From NCBI RefSeq assembly GCF_002085925.2, contig NZ_CP053563.1, positions 1-64,000 of the forward strand: a stretch of 64,000 nucleotides of DNA. The letters run 5' to 3'. Origin of the DNA: Thioclava electrotropha (GTDB lineage: Bacteria > Pseudomonadota > Alphaproteobacteria > Rhodobacterales > Rhodobacteraceae). A program made the translations under genes and the position numbers. Under the pieces are notes generated by a model. The model was given only the letters and a program-made list of their open reading frames with translations. It did not search any database and was not told the DNA's origin. Shown here in pieces: positions 36,776 to 45,450 of this stretch (position 1 is its first letter; the number at the start of each line of letters is the position of its first letter).

Positions 36776-38037
36776 GATGGCGCCCCCGTAGCGGCCAGGC
36801 GTCGGCCAACCGCATCATAGAAGTCGAGCGGCCGCCGTAGCCCTTGCGATGACGGCGGCGGGGCCGGTTTCTTCGGCGGTGTCTTGCGATGGGTGGGGTC
36901 GACCCGGCGGCAGGCCTTGCCTTCCAGAACCGGATGGCAGGCGATCAGTTGCCCGTCTTCGAAGATCCGAAGTTCCTCGGCGTGATGCTGGACCTCGAGT
37001 GTCCGGCGACGGGTCGTGTCGGGCACGGAATAGAAATTGCCACCGACCGAGATCATCCCCTCCTTGCTCACGCGCCGTTCTACGGTGAGGACGGCGCTGT
37101 AGGGGATCACCGGGAGCGGCTTCAGACTGGGCTGTTCTTCGGTGAAGGCCGCGTCCACCACCCGTCGGGTCGTGGCATGAACCCGGGGATTGGCGATCTC
37201 GGTTCGCCAGGCCTCGAACTGGGTGTTGAGATCGTCGATGTTGCGGAATGTGCGGGCCAAGAAGAAGTCTTGCCGGATGTAGCGGAAGGGACGCTCTACC
37301 TTGCCCTTGGTCTTTGCTCGATACGGCTGGCAGGCCCGCGGCACCGCGCCATAGTGGTTCAGCAACGCAACCAATGCGGCGTTGTAGGTGACAACTCCGG
37401 CCTCGTCTTCGCCAATCACCGCCGTCTTCATCCGGTCATAGAGGATCTCCTCTGGCACGCCGCCGAGGGCAGCGAAGGCCGCGATGTGGCAGCGCAGCAC
37501 CGATTGCAGGTTCTGACTGGCAACGAACCGGCCCCAGAGCCAGAGACTGTGGCCGAGCACCAGCGAGAACAGCCAGACCTTGCGAACCACGCCCGGCTCG
37601 TCGGTGAACTCCACCGTGAACTCCGCGAAGTCGACCTGGGCCTGCTTGCCGGGTGGGGTTTCGAACCGTCTCTCGAACGGGGCGTGCCGCGCCGGGCGCA
37701 CCTCGCGCAGGAAGTCCGTCACCGCGGTGTAAGCGCCTTCATAACCCAGCTCCCGGATCTCGCGTAAAAGCCGCGCGCCGCTGAGATCGGGAAAGGCCTG
37801 AACCCGTTCCTGCAGGTAGCGCTCATAGGGCTCAATCACCCGTGCCCGTGGCTGGCGCGGCCCGTAGACCGGAGCTTCCAGCCCCAGCTCGAGATACTTC
37901 CGCACCGTCTTCCGGTCGCAGCCAACCTTCCGCGCGATCGCGGTGATGCTGAGACCCTGGTTCTTCAAATTCTGGATCAAGACAATCTCCCTCAGTCCTA
38001 TCACCTGCCTGCCCCTGTCGCTCTCCGTTCGGAGCAT
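36772..38037 (-). CDS. istA: IS21 transposase IstA
   Basis: A protein of about 421 residues with a helix-turn-helix (LSITAIARKVGCDRKTVRKY), the rve-type core (KQAQVDFAEFTVEF for the first Asp, GVPEEILYDRMKTAV, and the Glu region AKTKGKVERPFRYIRQDF) and a C-terminal beta-barrel-like part. The ATG at 38037 is preferred; a TTG at 38064 adds nine residues but lies inside a palindrome. Confidence 0.93.
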   Translation of the reverse strand: MLRTESDRGRQVIGLREIVLIQNLKNQGLSITAIARKVGCDRKTVRKYLELGLEAPVYGPRQPRARVIEPYERYLQERVQAFPDLSGARLLREIRELGYEGAYTAVTDFLREVRPARHAPFERRFETPPGKQAQVDFAEFTVEFTDEPGVVRKVWLFSLVLGHSLWLWGRFVASQNLQSVLRCHIAAFAALGGVPEEILYDRMKTAVIGEDEAGVVTYNAALVALLNHYGAVPRACQPYRAKTKGKVERPFRYIRQDFFLARTFRNIDDLNTQFEAWRTEIANPRVHATTRRVVDAAFTEEQPSLKPLPVIPYSAVLTVERRVSKEGMISVGGNFYSVPDTTRRRTLEVQHHAEELRIFEDGQLIACHPVLEGKACRRVDPTHRKTPPKKPAPPPSSQGLRRPLDFYDAVGRRLAATGAPS

Positions 38038-38059
38038 CAGGCCTGTGTCCCGCGACAGT

Positions 38060-38092
38060 GCCAATTCCGAATAGATGAAGTTCGGAATTGGC
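38060..38092. promoter_or_regulatory. Perfect 12-base palindrome upstream of istA
   Basis: GCCAATTCCGAA and TTCGGAATTGGC are separated by nine bases directly upstream of the istA ATG at 38037. The site is a good candidate for IstA binding or autoregulation near the element end. Confidence 0.5.
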
Positions 38093-38119
38093 CCTGACGC
38101 TCACGTCTGGGGAAAATTC

Positions 38120-38660
38120 AAACGGCGGTTTCGGGGAGATTACGTCCGGCGGTTACAGGCGCCGGCGCCCGGACAATCTGCATCGCGCGCTCAACATCGA
38201 ACCGGATCGCCTAGCCGAGGTCTTCTGCCTGCGCGACAAGCGCTATGTAACAAAGGATCTGACCCTGAAGTATGATCGCAAGCGCATCCGGTTCGAGGTC
38301 AACGACCTGACGCGCGGCCTAGTCGGCAAATATGTCGACACCTACGAATACGCGGACGGGCGCATTCTGGTCCGTGCCAAGGGCGTCGCCCTGCCCCACA
38401 CGGTGTTCGACCCACACCAGAAACGCGTAACCCATGCCGCGATCACTGAGAACAAACATCTCAGCGCGGTTCTCGCGCACATCAAGGAAGAGCAGGATAA
38501 GGCCGCATCACCGCCAAAAGTCAAACCCGTCAGCGCAAAGAACGGCTACAAGAAGTCGGGCCGTAAATCGCCGGGAAGGCCTTCGAAGCTCGACGCTTAC
38601 TACGCCCGCAAACGCGCCGAGCGGGAAGCACGCGCAGCCAGCCAGGGCTGCGATATATGA
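38120..38660 (+). pseudogene. ISNCY-type transposase C-terminal fragment
   Basis: The frame from the IS21 end to 38660 encodes the C-terminal third of an ISNCY (IS1202-group) transposase: NLHRALNIEPDRLAEVFCLR, LTRGLVGKYVDTYEYADGRI, RVTHAAITENKHLSAVLAHI and a basic tail GRKSPGRPSKLDAYYARKRA. The N-terminal catalytic part is missing, cut off by the IS21 element. Confidence 0.75.
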
Positions 38661-38706
38661 GGTCTCCGCCCTGTCAGGCTGCGCTAGCGTCAGCGCTCAA
38701 CGGTGA

Positions 38707-39223
38707 CATTTCTACTTGGTTGCAACACCTTGATTGCGGAAAATAGGCTCTGTTGCGCATAGCGTTGACGTCGATGCAATGACAGTGTCGGGCGTCGTAA
38801 ACCCATCCATGCCTAAACACTCTCCGACTTGCTATTGCGCGACAGATGGGCCGAGAACGCCACCGCGCCCTTCCAGCGGGCTAGCTTTCGGTCGAGCTCT
38901 ATCCCGACACGGTCTAACACGCTCGATAAACTGGCAAATGGGGGCGTCCAAAAAACGCTCTTAGATGTTCGCGTCCAACTCTGCCTTACGCTGCGAGTGT
39001 GCTTCGGCCTTAGAACTTCGACACGGAGGCCAACGATATTCGCGCCGTAGAAAATGGAAAATGCAATTAGGCGCCTGAACATGGTTAGCATGGAAGCGTC
39101 AGCGAATGGATCGGGCAGATCATTGCGCGGCCGGCGGCGTCCACCAACCCGCGAGTCCCTTGCTTGCACGGGAAGGATACGGGTGAGGTCAGTCCGGCAA
39201 GCCCCTATCTCACGGGATCAAAA
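38707..39223. other. Gene-poor stretch between IS debris and the AbiE locus
   Basis: No frame has a convincing start, ribosome site or recognisable motif. The sequence GGCTCTGTTGCGCATAGC at about 38747-38764 resembles the terminus of some IS5/IS6-type elements, so this may be decayed IS material. Confidence 0.4.
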
Positions 39224-40111
39224 TCAGATGAACGGCGCAATGGCGTCCTGAACGATGGCGCTCAAGTCACGCTGTCGAAGAATTCGGTTATCGGCATTCC
39301 AATCCTCTGCGCCTTCAAAACGCGCCGCGGCGACAGGACCGTCTTTCTGATAGCCCTCAATTCCGTCGCCATCACAGAAACGCCGTGCGAGGATGGCTAG
39401 TGCCGTCTTCACGGTTTCGGCGTGTTTCCCGGCCAGAGCCGCTTCGAATATGGCCCGCAAGGCCTTCGTTCCACCTTTGTAATGTTCAAGGCAGTAGCAC
39501 AGGTCATGCGCATCCTTTGGCTCCGCCCGGTGATCGAAGGCGAAAGCCTTGAGACAGGTGAAACTGACAATATCGGCATGCCGGATGGTCTCGGTCGTGA
39601 TACCGCCGTCACCGAGCAATTCCGCCGTGATTTCAACTGTCTCAAAGTGATCCAGCACCATGGCCGAATGTGGGATGTGAATTGCCGAAACCGCGCCTTC
39701 GGAAGGCAGTTCCTGAAGCGCTCCGCCTTTTTCGTTTCCTGCGTCGGCCAGGAATTCGAGGATCAGAACCGTGCCATCGGCCAGTTCCTGTTGCCAGCGC
39801 CATGACAGCTTCTGGCCCTTGTCGTTTTCCGATCGGGTAAAACCGATGGCTCTGATATTGTCCTCAAGCGTCCGGTAAGCTTCAATGTCAGCGAGAAGTT
39901 TCATGTCCACGACGACGTCAACATCGCCCGTCCCCGCATGCACTGGTACAGCTGGAGGACGTTCCTCGATAATATAACGGGGTGTCAGACCGCCTACGAG
40001 AAAGATGGAGTCGCGCCAGGGACCCAAATGGCGGATCAATGTGACCAGTACGCGCTCGCACGCTTCGGTGACGGACTGATTGTAGCCTTGAATGGACGTT
40101 GGTTTTTTCAT
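39224..40111 (-). CDS. AbiEii-like nucleotidyltransferase toxin
   Basis: A protein of about 295 residues with a nucleotidyltransferase fold. The GG pair in IFLVGGLTPRYIIEE and the acidic pair in HAGTGDVDVVVD form the GG-x(n)-DxD active-site pattern. A later helical part holds FTCLKAFAFDHRAEPKDAHD, typical of the AbiEii/MNT group, in which a Lys and Asp help nucleotide transfer. Its ATG at 40111 overlaps the partner stop (ATGA); a GTG two codons earlier is possible. The toxin of a type IV-like system is the likely role. Confidence 0.75.
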   Translation of the reverse strand: MKKPTSIQGYNQSVTEACERVLVTLIRHLGPWRDSIFLVGGLTPRYIIEERPPAVPVHAGTGDVDVVVDMKLLADIEAYRTLEDNIRAIGFTRSENDKGQKLSWRWQQELADGTVLILEFLADAGNEKGGALQELPSEGAVSAIHIPHSAMVLDHFETVEITAELLGDGGITTETIRHADIVSFTCLKAFAFDHRAEPKDAHDLCYCLEHYKGGTKALRAIFEAALAGKHAETVKTALAILARRFCDGDGIEGYQKDGPVAAARFEGAEDWNADNRILRQRDLSAIVQDAIAPFI

Positions 40112-41199
40112 CGCCACACCAATTTCTGCGACCGCATATGTTCCGCCATTTCCTTGGCGCGGCCACGCTCTTCCAAAAGGTCGAGATAGACTTGTAGTGG
40201 TGAGGCTAGCAAGCCTTCGTTCTCGTCATGCATCCTGTGACGATTTTTGTTGGGGTTGCCGTCGATCACGACAAGATTTGCGCCTTCGGGAACCTCCCGC
40301 GCTCCCAAAGTTGAGAGGAGCCAGTCGCGTGTCCTCTTCCCAAACGTCCGCACCGTGAGGTGTGAGATGTTCGAGAGATATGGCGTGTAGGCTTGGGCGG
40401 CAAACTGCCCGGTAAACTCCAGATCGAAATCGTCGTAGTAGTTCGCGCCTTTGATCTCGTGAGCCATGTCCTCTGGTTTCATCCGCGGAACGTAGTATCG
40501 GGTCCGCTTCGATGCGCGACCAGCAAGAATGCTGTCCCGCCAAGCATCCAGTAGGTCATCCGGTCGGATCAGGCGACGCCGTTTCGCAGGTCCCTCCCCT
40601 TTTGCATCTAGCCAATCGCGGCGTTCAAGATCCTTGAAAGTCTCGGAGACAGTGGCCGGAGACACACCAGCATTTTCGGCAATTTCCGAGCCGGTGACCC
40701 ATTCGTCTGGATGATCGAACAAGGCGTGCAAAACCTGTGCACGGGATCCTTTGAAAACATTTGCGGCCCGACGCTTGGCACGCTTGGGTTTTGGCCTCTC
40801 GATCAGCACAAACATCTCATCGACATTGAAAAAAAGCGATCCGCTCAAGTCATGATAGGCAACCTGCTCTTCCTGGAGGAAGTCCCGAGCCCCTTCTGAA
40901 ACCAATCGCGCGAGGATCATGGGAACATATCGCAGGTTGGAACCATCCAGCTCCCGCAGATACCGTTTGAGCTGCCAGACGATCTCTCTTGCGTCTCTCG
41001 GGTAGACCTCGCCACGGGCCTCAATCACGAAGGCGATTTCACGACCTGCCACAACTGCATCAAGCATTGCGTCCGGGCGCAAACGGTCACCGATCCCCGC
41101 TTCAGAGGAGATTTGGCCCATGTAAGTGTTAGGAAGCGCCTCAAAGCTCTTGCTCAGGCTTTCTATAAGTTCTGGATCTATGTTCGCGTTTTCTGACAT
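40108..41199 (-). CDS. AbiEi-like winged-helix antitoxin and regulator
   Basis: A 363 aa protein. Residues about 35-110 hold an RPDAMLDAVV...FVIEARGEVYPRDAREI pattern that resembles a PD-(D/E)xK nuclease-like core. A basic linker (KPKRAKRRAANVF) and a winged helix (VTGSEIAENAGVSPATVSET) follow, then a C-terminal domain as in AbiEi-type antitoxins. Position, size and pairing with the nucleotidyltransferase support the antitoxin and autorepressor role. The ATG at 41199 is preferred over a GTG at 41205. Palindromes upstream are probable operators. Confidence 0.7.
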   Translation of the reverse strand: MSENANIDPELIESLSKSFEALPNTYMGQISSEAGIGDRLRPDAMLDAVVAGREIAFVIEARGEVYPRDAREIVWQLKRYLRELDGSNLRYVPMILARLVSEGARDFLQEEQVAYHDLSGSLFFNVDEMFVLIERPKPKRAKRRAANVFKGSRAQVLHALFDHPDEWVTGSEIAENAGVSPATVSETFKDLERRDWLDAKGEGPAKRRRLIRPDDLLDAWRDSILAGRASKRTRYYVPRMKPEDMAHEIKGANYYDDFDLEFTGQFAAQAYTPYLSNISHLTVRTFGKRTRDWLLSTLGAREVPEGANLVVIDGNPNKNRHRMHDENEGLLASPLQVYLDLLEERGRAKEMAEHMRSQKLVWR

Positions 41200-41204
41200 A
41201 TTCA

Positions 41205-41271
41205 CTGTTCAGCAGACTTAACATTCAATCCCCTATATTCGCCAAAAAGTCAATATTTGCTGTTCAGCAAA
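41205..41271 (-). promoter_or_regulatory. Operator region of the AbiE-like operon
   Basis: A perfect palindrome TTTGCTG-TT-CAGCAAA lies at 41256-41271, and a second copy of its core, CTGTTCAG, lies at 41205-41212 next to the start codon. Between them the minus strand has TTGACT, a possible -35. The layout suits cooperative autorepression by the winged-helix antitoxin. Confidence 0.65.
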
Positions 41272-41548
41272 TTTTCCAAAACGCCACCACGACTGCAGCA
41301 GTGATGCGGTTTGCTCACTCAGACCATCGCCGCGAAAAAGTTGGACCATCCGTCTGACCGTCAACTACAGGCACATTGGCTTTGCGCTATAAAACACTGT
41401 GCTCTTGAGCTGTTTGGGGTCGAAATAAGAGCGGGTTGGGTTGCTATCTAGCAGACGCTCGAAGCACACTGATCTCGACCCATCCGCGCCCCACCAAAGC
41501 TTCAAACGAAGCGCTTCCGCACCGCATCGACCGATCCATGTCCGATCG

Positions 41549-42982
41549 ATGCAAAGCCTCGCCACACGCCCCGCCCCGTCCCCAATAGAAGATCTCTCTG
41601 CGGAAGCTTATGTTGAGCTCCTCCACCCGCGCCACTCTCACGGTCGGCCTGCGATCCTTTGGTTCGAAGGTTCGACGCCGCGCAACCGATGCCTCGCCGC
41701 CAGCGGCCTAAAGTCCGGCGTGTCCGGCTTGCTCGACGGTCGGGCATATCTCTCGATGAACCGATTTGCACGACGGCGAAACCTCGACCAGCTCAAAGCT
41801 CTAAACGCTGTCTACGTGGATCTCGACTGGCACACGACGGATGAATGGCGCGGGCAGAGCCCGGACGAGGTCGAAGCGGCGATCCTGCGCCACGTCTGTG
41901 CCTCCGACCTTCCCGCGCCCTCCGTGGTGCTGCGAAGCGGGCGTGGTTCGGCGCTGATTTGGCTCATCGATGAAATGCCGCCCCAAGCTTTGTCGCGCTG
42001 GCAATCGACGATGCGCGCACTCGGGAATGTGTTCGCACGGTTCGGTGTAGATCGTTCGAGCCAGGAAGCGGCGCGCATCTTTCGGCTTCCGGGCAGTATC
42101 AGTGAAAAGTCCAAAAGACGGGTGCGCGTCTCCGGCGGAAGCGCCGCACGGCATGACTTCGATGCGCTCTCCGATGAGATCTTCCAAGCTGCGGGACTGC
42201 CCACCCGCGCTGAATTTCAATTGCTTCGCGCAGCAAAACGCGCGAAGCGGCACACGAACGTAAATCCACGCGAGATGCCTTTCGGCCTCCCTCCGGCGGC
42301 ACGTTTTCGTCAGATCCGTGATGACCTCGAAGCTATACGCGTTGCGCACGGCGGACAGCTCTCGGAGGGCTTGCGGAACACTTGGCTGCATCTCTACGCG
42401 ACGTCGCTGACGCATGATCCACGAGAGACTGAACTCGCACAGAAAATCGAAGAGATGGCTCAGCTCGCGACGCCGGATCTCCCGGCGCAAGAAATCACGG
42501 CGATAATTCGCAGCGCGGAGAGACAAGCCGCACGGGATCGTGGAGCGAACCCACTCAAAGATGGCCGCTATCACTATTCTGGAGGGACAATCGCAGAACG
42601 TCTCGGAATTTCAGGAGAGGACGCACGCGCCCTCGGCCTGCGCCAGATCATGCCTGCTCACGAACGAAAGCGCCGGAAGGCAGAGGCTGAACGGAAACGG
42701 CGTGCGCGGGATGGGGCACAAAGGCGAGCGGAATATCTTGCCGAGAACAGCGCCTCACGCTGCGAGATCTGGAAAGAATACGGCCTGAGCCGAACCACTT
42801 ACTACAAGCGCAAGAAGGACGGGACGCTTCCGCCTCGCCTTGTGGCACAAAGGTCCGGACAGGTCCGTGCCCGGGACAGGGGGAACCATAGGGCAGGGCC
42901 GCAGCTGGAATTCCGCAGCAGCCCGAAAAGCCCCCAGCACCGCACCCGCACCCCCTATCCGGCCACTCCACGAAAATTCTGA
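41549..42982 (+). CDS. Primase-like replication protein (RepB/AEP type)
   Basis: A protein of about 477 residues. NAVYVDLDWHTTDEW provides the DxD metal-binding pair of archaeo-eukaryotic primases, and VVLRSGRGSALIWLIDE and DRSSQEAARIFRLPGS match the following core motifs. A second helical region (GLRNTWLHLYATSLTHDPRE) resembles the primase C-terminal domain. The last third is basic and holds a helix-turn-helix (SRCEIWKEYGLSRTTYYKRK). The frame is open from a TTG at 41441; the ATG at 41549 begins closer to the recognisable domain, but neither start has a strong ribosome site. It precedes the HTH and recombinase genes and may initiate replication of the element. Confidence 0.65.
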   Translation: MQSLATRPAPSPIEDLSAEAYVELLHPRHSHGRPAILWFEGSTPRNRCLAASGLKSGVSGLLDGRAYLSMNRFARRRNLDQLKALNAVYVDLDWHTTDEWRGQSPDEVEAAILRHVCASDLPAPSVVLRSGRGSALIWLIDEMPPQALSRWQSTMRALGNVFARFGVDRSSQEAARIFRLPGSISEKSKRRVRVSGGSAARHDFDALSDEIFQAAGLPTRAEFQLLRAAKRAKRHTNVNPREMPFGLPPAARFRQIRDDLEAIRVAHGGQLSEGLRNTWLHLYATSLTHDPRETELAQKIEEMAQLATPDLPAQEITAIIRSAERQAARDRGANPLKDGRYHYSGGTIAERLGISGEDARALGLRQIMPAHERKRRKAEAERKRRARDGAQRRAEYLAENSASRCEIWKEYGLSRTTYYKRKKDGTLPPRLVAQRSGQVRARDRGNHRAGPQLEFRSSPKSPQHRTRTPYPATPRKF

Positions 42983-43044
42983 ACGCGAAAATTTGGATTT
43001 GAACGGCAATGTCCCTCTCTCCTTTCCAACGAAAGGAATTGCCT

Positions 43045-43434
43045 ATGCCAAGACGCCCCAAGACCTCTGACGTCGACCACGCTTCTACCCTCCTGAGTGC
43101 CGCCGACCTGCTTCGCCGCTGGCAGGCCGGGAGCGATGCGACGCTCTGGCGCGCCGAAAAAGACGGGCTCCTGATCCCGGTCCGCGAGGGCCGTCGCAGG
43201 GGCTATTCGTGGGAGACGATCTGGGCGTTCGAGGGCGGGCAGCCGCCAGCGGGACTGGAAGCCGCCTATCGAAAGCGATTGCTGACCCCTGAGCAGGCAG
43301 CGATGCGCGGGCCCTACCGACCATCGACGCTCATCACCAAGGCGCGGGAAGACACCCTGCCCTGCCGCAGGATCGGCACACGCATCCGTTTTGTCGTCGA
43401 TGAGATCGATCGCTGGCTGTGCTCATGGCTTTGA
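43045..43434 (+). CDS. Small HTH protein of the left recombinase module
   Basis: A 129 aa protein with ATG at 43045 after AAGGAATT. It has two recognisable regions: TLWRAEKDGLLIPVREGRRR with a Trp-containing WETIWAFEGGQPPAGLEAAY, and a second half LLTPEQAAMRGPYRPSTLIT that looks like a MerR/excisionase-type winged helix ending in FVVDEIDRWLCSWL. It is clearly related to the protein at 62707-63156, which precedes the second recombinase pair. An excisionase or directionality factor is the best guess. Confidence 0.65.
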   Translation: MPRRPKTSDVDHASTLLSAADLLRRWQAGSDATLWRAEKDGLLIPVREGRRRGYSWETIWAFEGGQPPAGLEAAYRKRLLTPEQAAMRGPYRPSTLITKAREDTLPCRRIGTRIRFVVDEIDRWLCSWL

Positions 43435-43605
43435 TCGTCGCCACCGCGCCTGAACGGGAAAACCGCCATTTGAACGGGTTTTCTACCCCTTTGAACCAAA
43501 CACCCCCCGAACTTCATGGGCCAAATCTGCGTGAGCGTCTCGTTCATCTTGGTCCGAATGAACGCGCCACTCAGCAGATGAAATCTTACCAGCAAGGATG
43601 AAATA

Positions 43606-45441
43606 ATGACTCTCAACGATATCTACCTCGCCCTGCCCAATCTCTATTCCGAGTCCTCGGCAAAGGCTTACGGCGCAGCGTTTCGCCGCGTCGAGAAGCT
43701 GACCGGCCGAACCCTCAAACAGGTTCCCGCAGATGACGTCGCCTGGACCGAGATCGCCCGACATATCGTCTGGGCCGGGGAGTTTCGGGCCGGGACGCCG
43801 AAAGCGGCAGAGCGCGCGTTTCATACCTGGTCAGGAAAAATCAGCGCCGCAATTCGGAAAGCGCAGGAGGCGACCGCGTCAGCGCCGGTCGCTCCCGATG
43901 CGCGCCTCGCATGGGATCAGTTGATCGATTACGCGAAGCGCGTGCAGAACCGCCCAGGGCCTGATGGGAAAAAACAGCTGCCCGGAATGGCAGATGTATC
44001 GCTCGCAAATCTGCGGGCGCGAGTCGGGCATGTTTTTCCCGCAGAACTCGATACCGGTGCGGCCACCGAAGCACTCTCTTGTATCCCCGCGGACAAGACC
44101 GCATCGTTTCGTCGCTCGATCAAGCTCCTCGACAAGATGATCACCCGGAGGGACCGGCATGAAGAAATCGCCGCCCTGCTCCCGACATCGCCGGTGGGGC
44201 CGCTTCGGGGACTGCGAGACGCTCCGCTCGACTGGAGTGCGCTACCCGCATCCTTGGTCGCATCCTGCGACACGGCGATCGAGAGGGCTATCAATGTGGA
44301 GCGGCCGCAGCGCGATCGTTTCGGAGGCAAACTCGGCACAGACCCGCTGCCGCGGCGGAGCAAAAATAAGCGCAAGATCCGCAACCCTGAAAACCGCCGC
44401 AAGAACCATCGTCAGGCTCTGTCCTGGCTGATCCGGCACACATGGGAGGACCGCACACCGCCCCCTGACGTCACTCGGCTCGAAGACCTTCTGACCTCCA
44501 AGAATGTCAAAATGGCGACCGCAAAATACGCGGAGAGAACGAAACAAAGCAAAACCCTCAAGACGGCCAAGGAGACGTCTTCGACGCACTCATGGCTCGC
44601 GACCCTCGATACGCTCGCGAAGCGCAATGACCTCGGTGACGGCGTGCTCGATGCGATCGCGGATTTGCGGTTCTCCGACACCGTCCACAGTGATTATGCG
44701 AACGAGATGGCGGCAGAACGCGCGGCGTTCCTAAAGATCCTGGATCACAACCCCGCAGTGGTTCAAACCATCCTAACAGGTCCGCGCGTTCTGGCACGCG
44801 AAGCGCGACGCGGACTTGATGGGTGGGACAAATTGGGGGCGCACGCCCAGACCGAGGCGCTGCATTTGGCGATGGCCTCGGCAGCGATGGCGCTCCAGCT
44901 TTCGCGACCTCTGCGGACGCGCAATATCCACGAGCTGACAATAAGCGGGCAAGGCGCCGAGCTCTGTCTCCCGCGTCGCAAGGGATCTTTGGCGATGATC
45001 GAGATTGCCCGGACGCGTGTGAAAAACAATCGCGACATTTTCCACGAGGTGCCGGCGGTTCAGTGGAAGACGCTCGCGCTCTGGATCGAGGAAGGGCGTG
45101 ACAAGTGGTGTGCGAACCATGACATCGATCCCGATCTCAATCCTTACCTGTTCCCGGGCATCAAGAGCGGTGAGGCGATCTCGCGGGGCACATTCAACAA
45201 GTTTTGGAATCGGGGGATGTCGCGCATTGGAGTGATGGGCCTCAATCCGCACCTGATGCGGCATGTCGGCGCGACGCTCTACATCGCTCAGAACCCCGGC
45301 GCCTACGGCGTCGTTGCAGACCTGCTGGGCGACAAAATCGACACGGTGCAGGCATTTTACGCGCGTGGAGCTGGACGCGAAGCGTCGCGTCTCTTTGCCG
45401 AAGTGATCCAGCGCCTAGACCCGACGCTCCACCTTTCCTGA
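43606..45441 (+). CDS. Large tyrosine recombinase-like protein, left module
   Basis: A 611 aa protein. The N-terminal 400 residues are helical with YSESSAKAYGAAFRRVEKLT near the start. The C-terminal catalytic domain has box I Arg in RPLRTRNIHELT, a Lys in RTRVKNNRD, box II NPHLMRHVGATLYIA (HxxRH) and the Tyr in LLGDKIDTVQAFYAR. At the place of the second His/Trp there is Asp (LGD). The same substitution is in the homologue at 60732-62612, so it is a family feature. It is followed nine bases later by a second recombinase gene. Confidence 0.8.
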   Translation: MTLNDIYLALPNLYSESSAKAYGAAFRRVEKLTGRTLKQVPADDVAWTEIARHIVWAGEFRAGTPKAAERAFHTWSGKISAAIRKAQEATASAPVAPDARLAWDQLIDYAKRVQNRPGPDGKKQLPGMADVSLANLRARVGHVFPAELDTGAATEALSCIPADKTASFRRSIKLLDKMITRRDRHEEIAALLPTSPVGPLRGLRDAPLDWSALPASLVASCDTAIERAINVERPQRDRFGGKLGTDPLPRRSKNKRKIRNPENRRKNHRQALSWLIRHTWEDRTPPPDVTRLEDLLTSKNVKMATAKYAERTKQSKTLKTAKETSSTHSWLATLDTLAKRNDLGDGVLDAIADLRFSDTVHSDYANEMAAERAAFLKILDHNPAVVQTILTGPRVLAREARRGLDGWDKLGAHAQTEALHLAMASAAMALQLSRPLRTRNIHELTISGQGAELCLPRRKGSLAMIEIARTRVKNNRDIFHEVPAVQWKTLALWIEEGRDKWCANHDIDPDLNPYLFPGIKSGEAISRGTFNKFWNRGMSRIGVMGLNPHLMRHVGATLYIAQNPGAYGVVADLLGDKIDTVQAFYARGAGREASRLFAEVIQRLDPTLHLS

Positions 45442-45450
45442 GGAGGCCTC

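Larger units (their letters stand above)
35868..38119 (-). mobile_element. IS21 family insertion sequence
   Basis: The istA and istB genes lie between ends that read AATTTTCCCCA inward from 35870 and, on the minus strand, AATTTTCCCCA inward from about 38117. One side of the element is a truncated polymerase-like gene, the other an ISNCY transposase fragment; neither continues on the opposite side, so the element marks a rearranged junction. No clear target duplication was found. Confidence 0.8.

Noticed and set aside
35868..36818. 316-codon Arg/Pro-rich minus-strand frame over istB
   Set aside because: It is a frame-shifted reading of istB. The istB frame has Walker motifs and proper overlap with istA.
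38813..39169. 118-codon minus-strand frame before the AbiE locus
   Set aside because: Composition is unlike the neighbouring genes, and there is no start signal or family resemblance. Decayed IS sequence is more likely.
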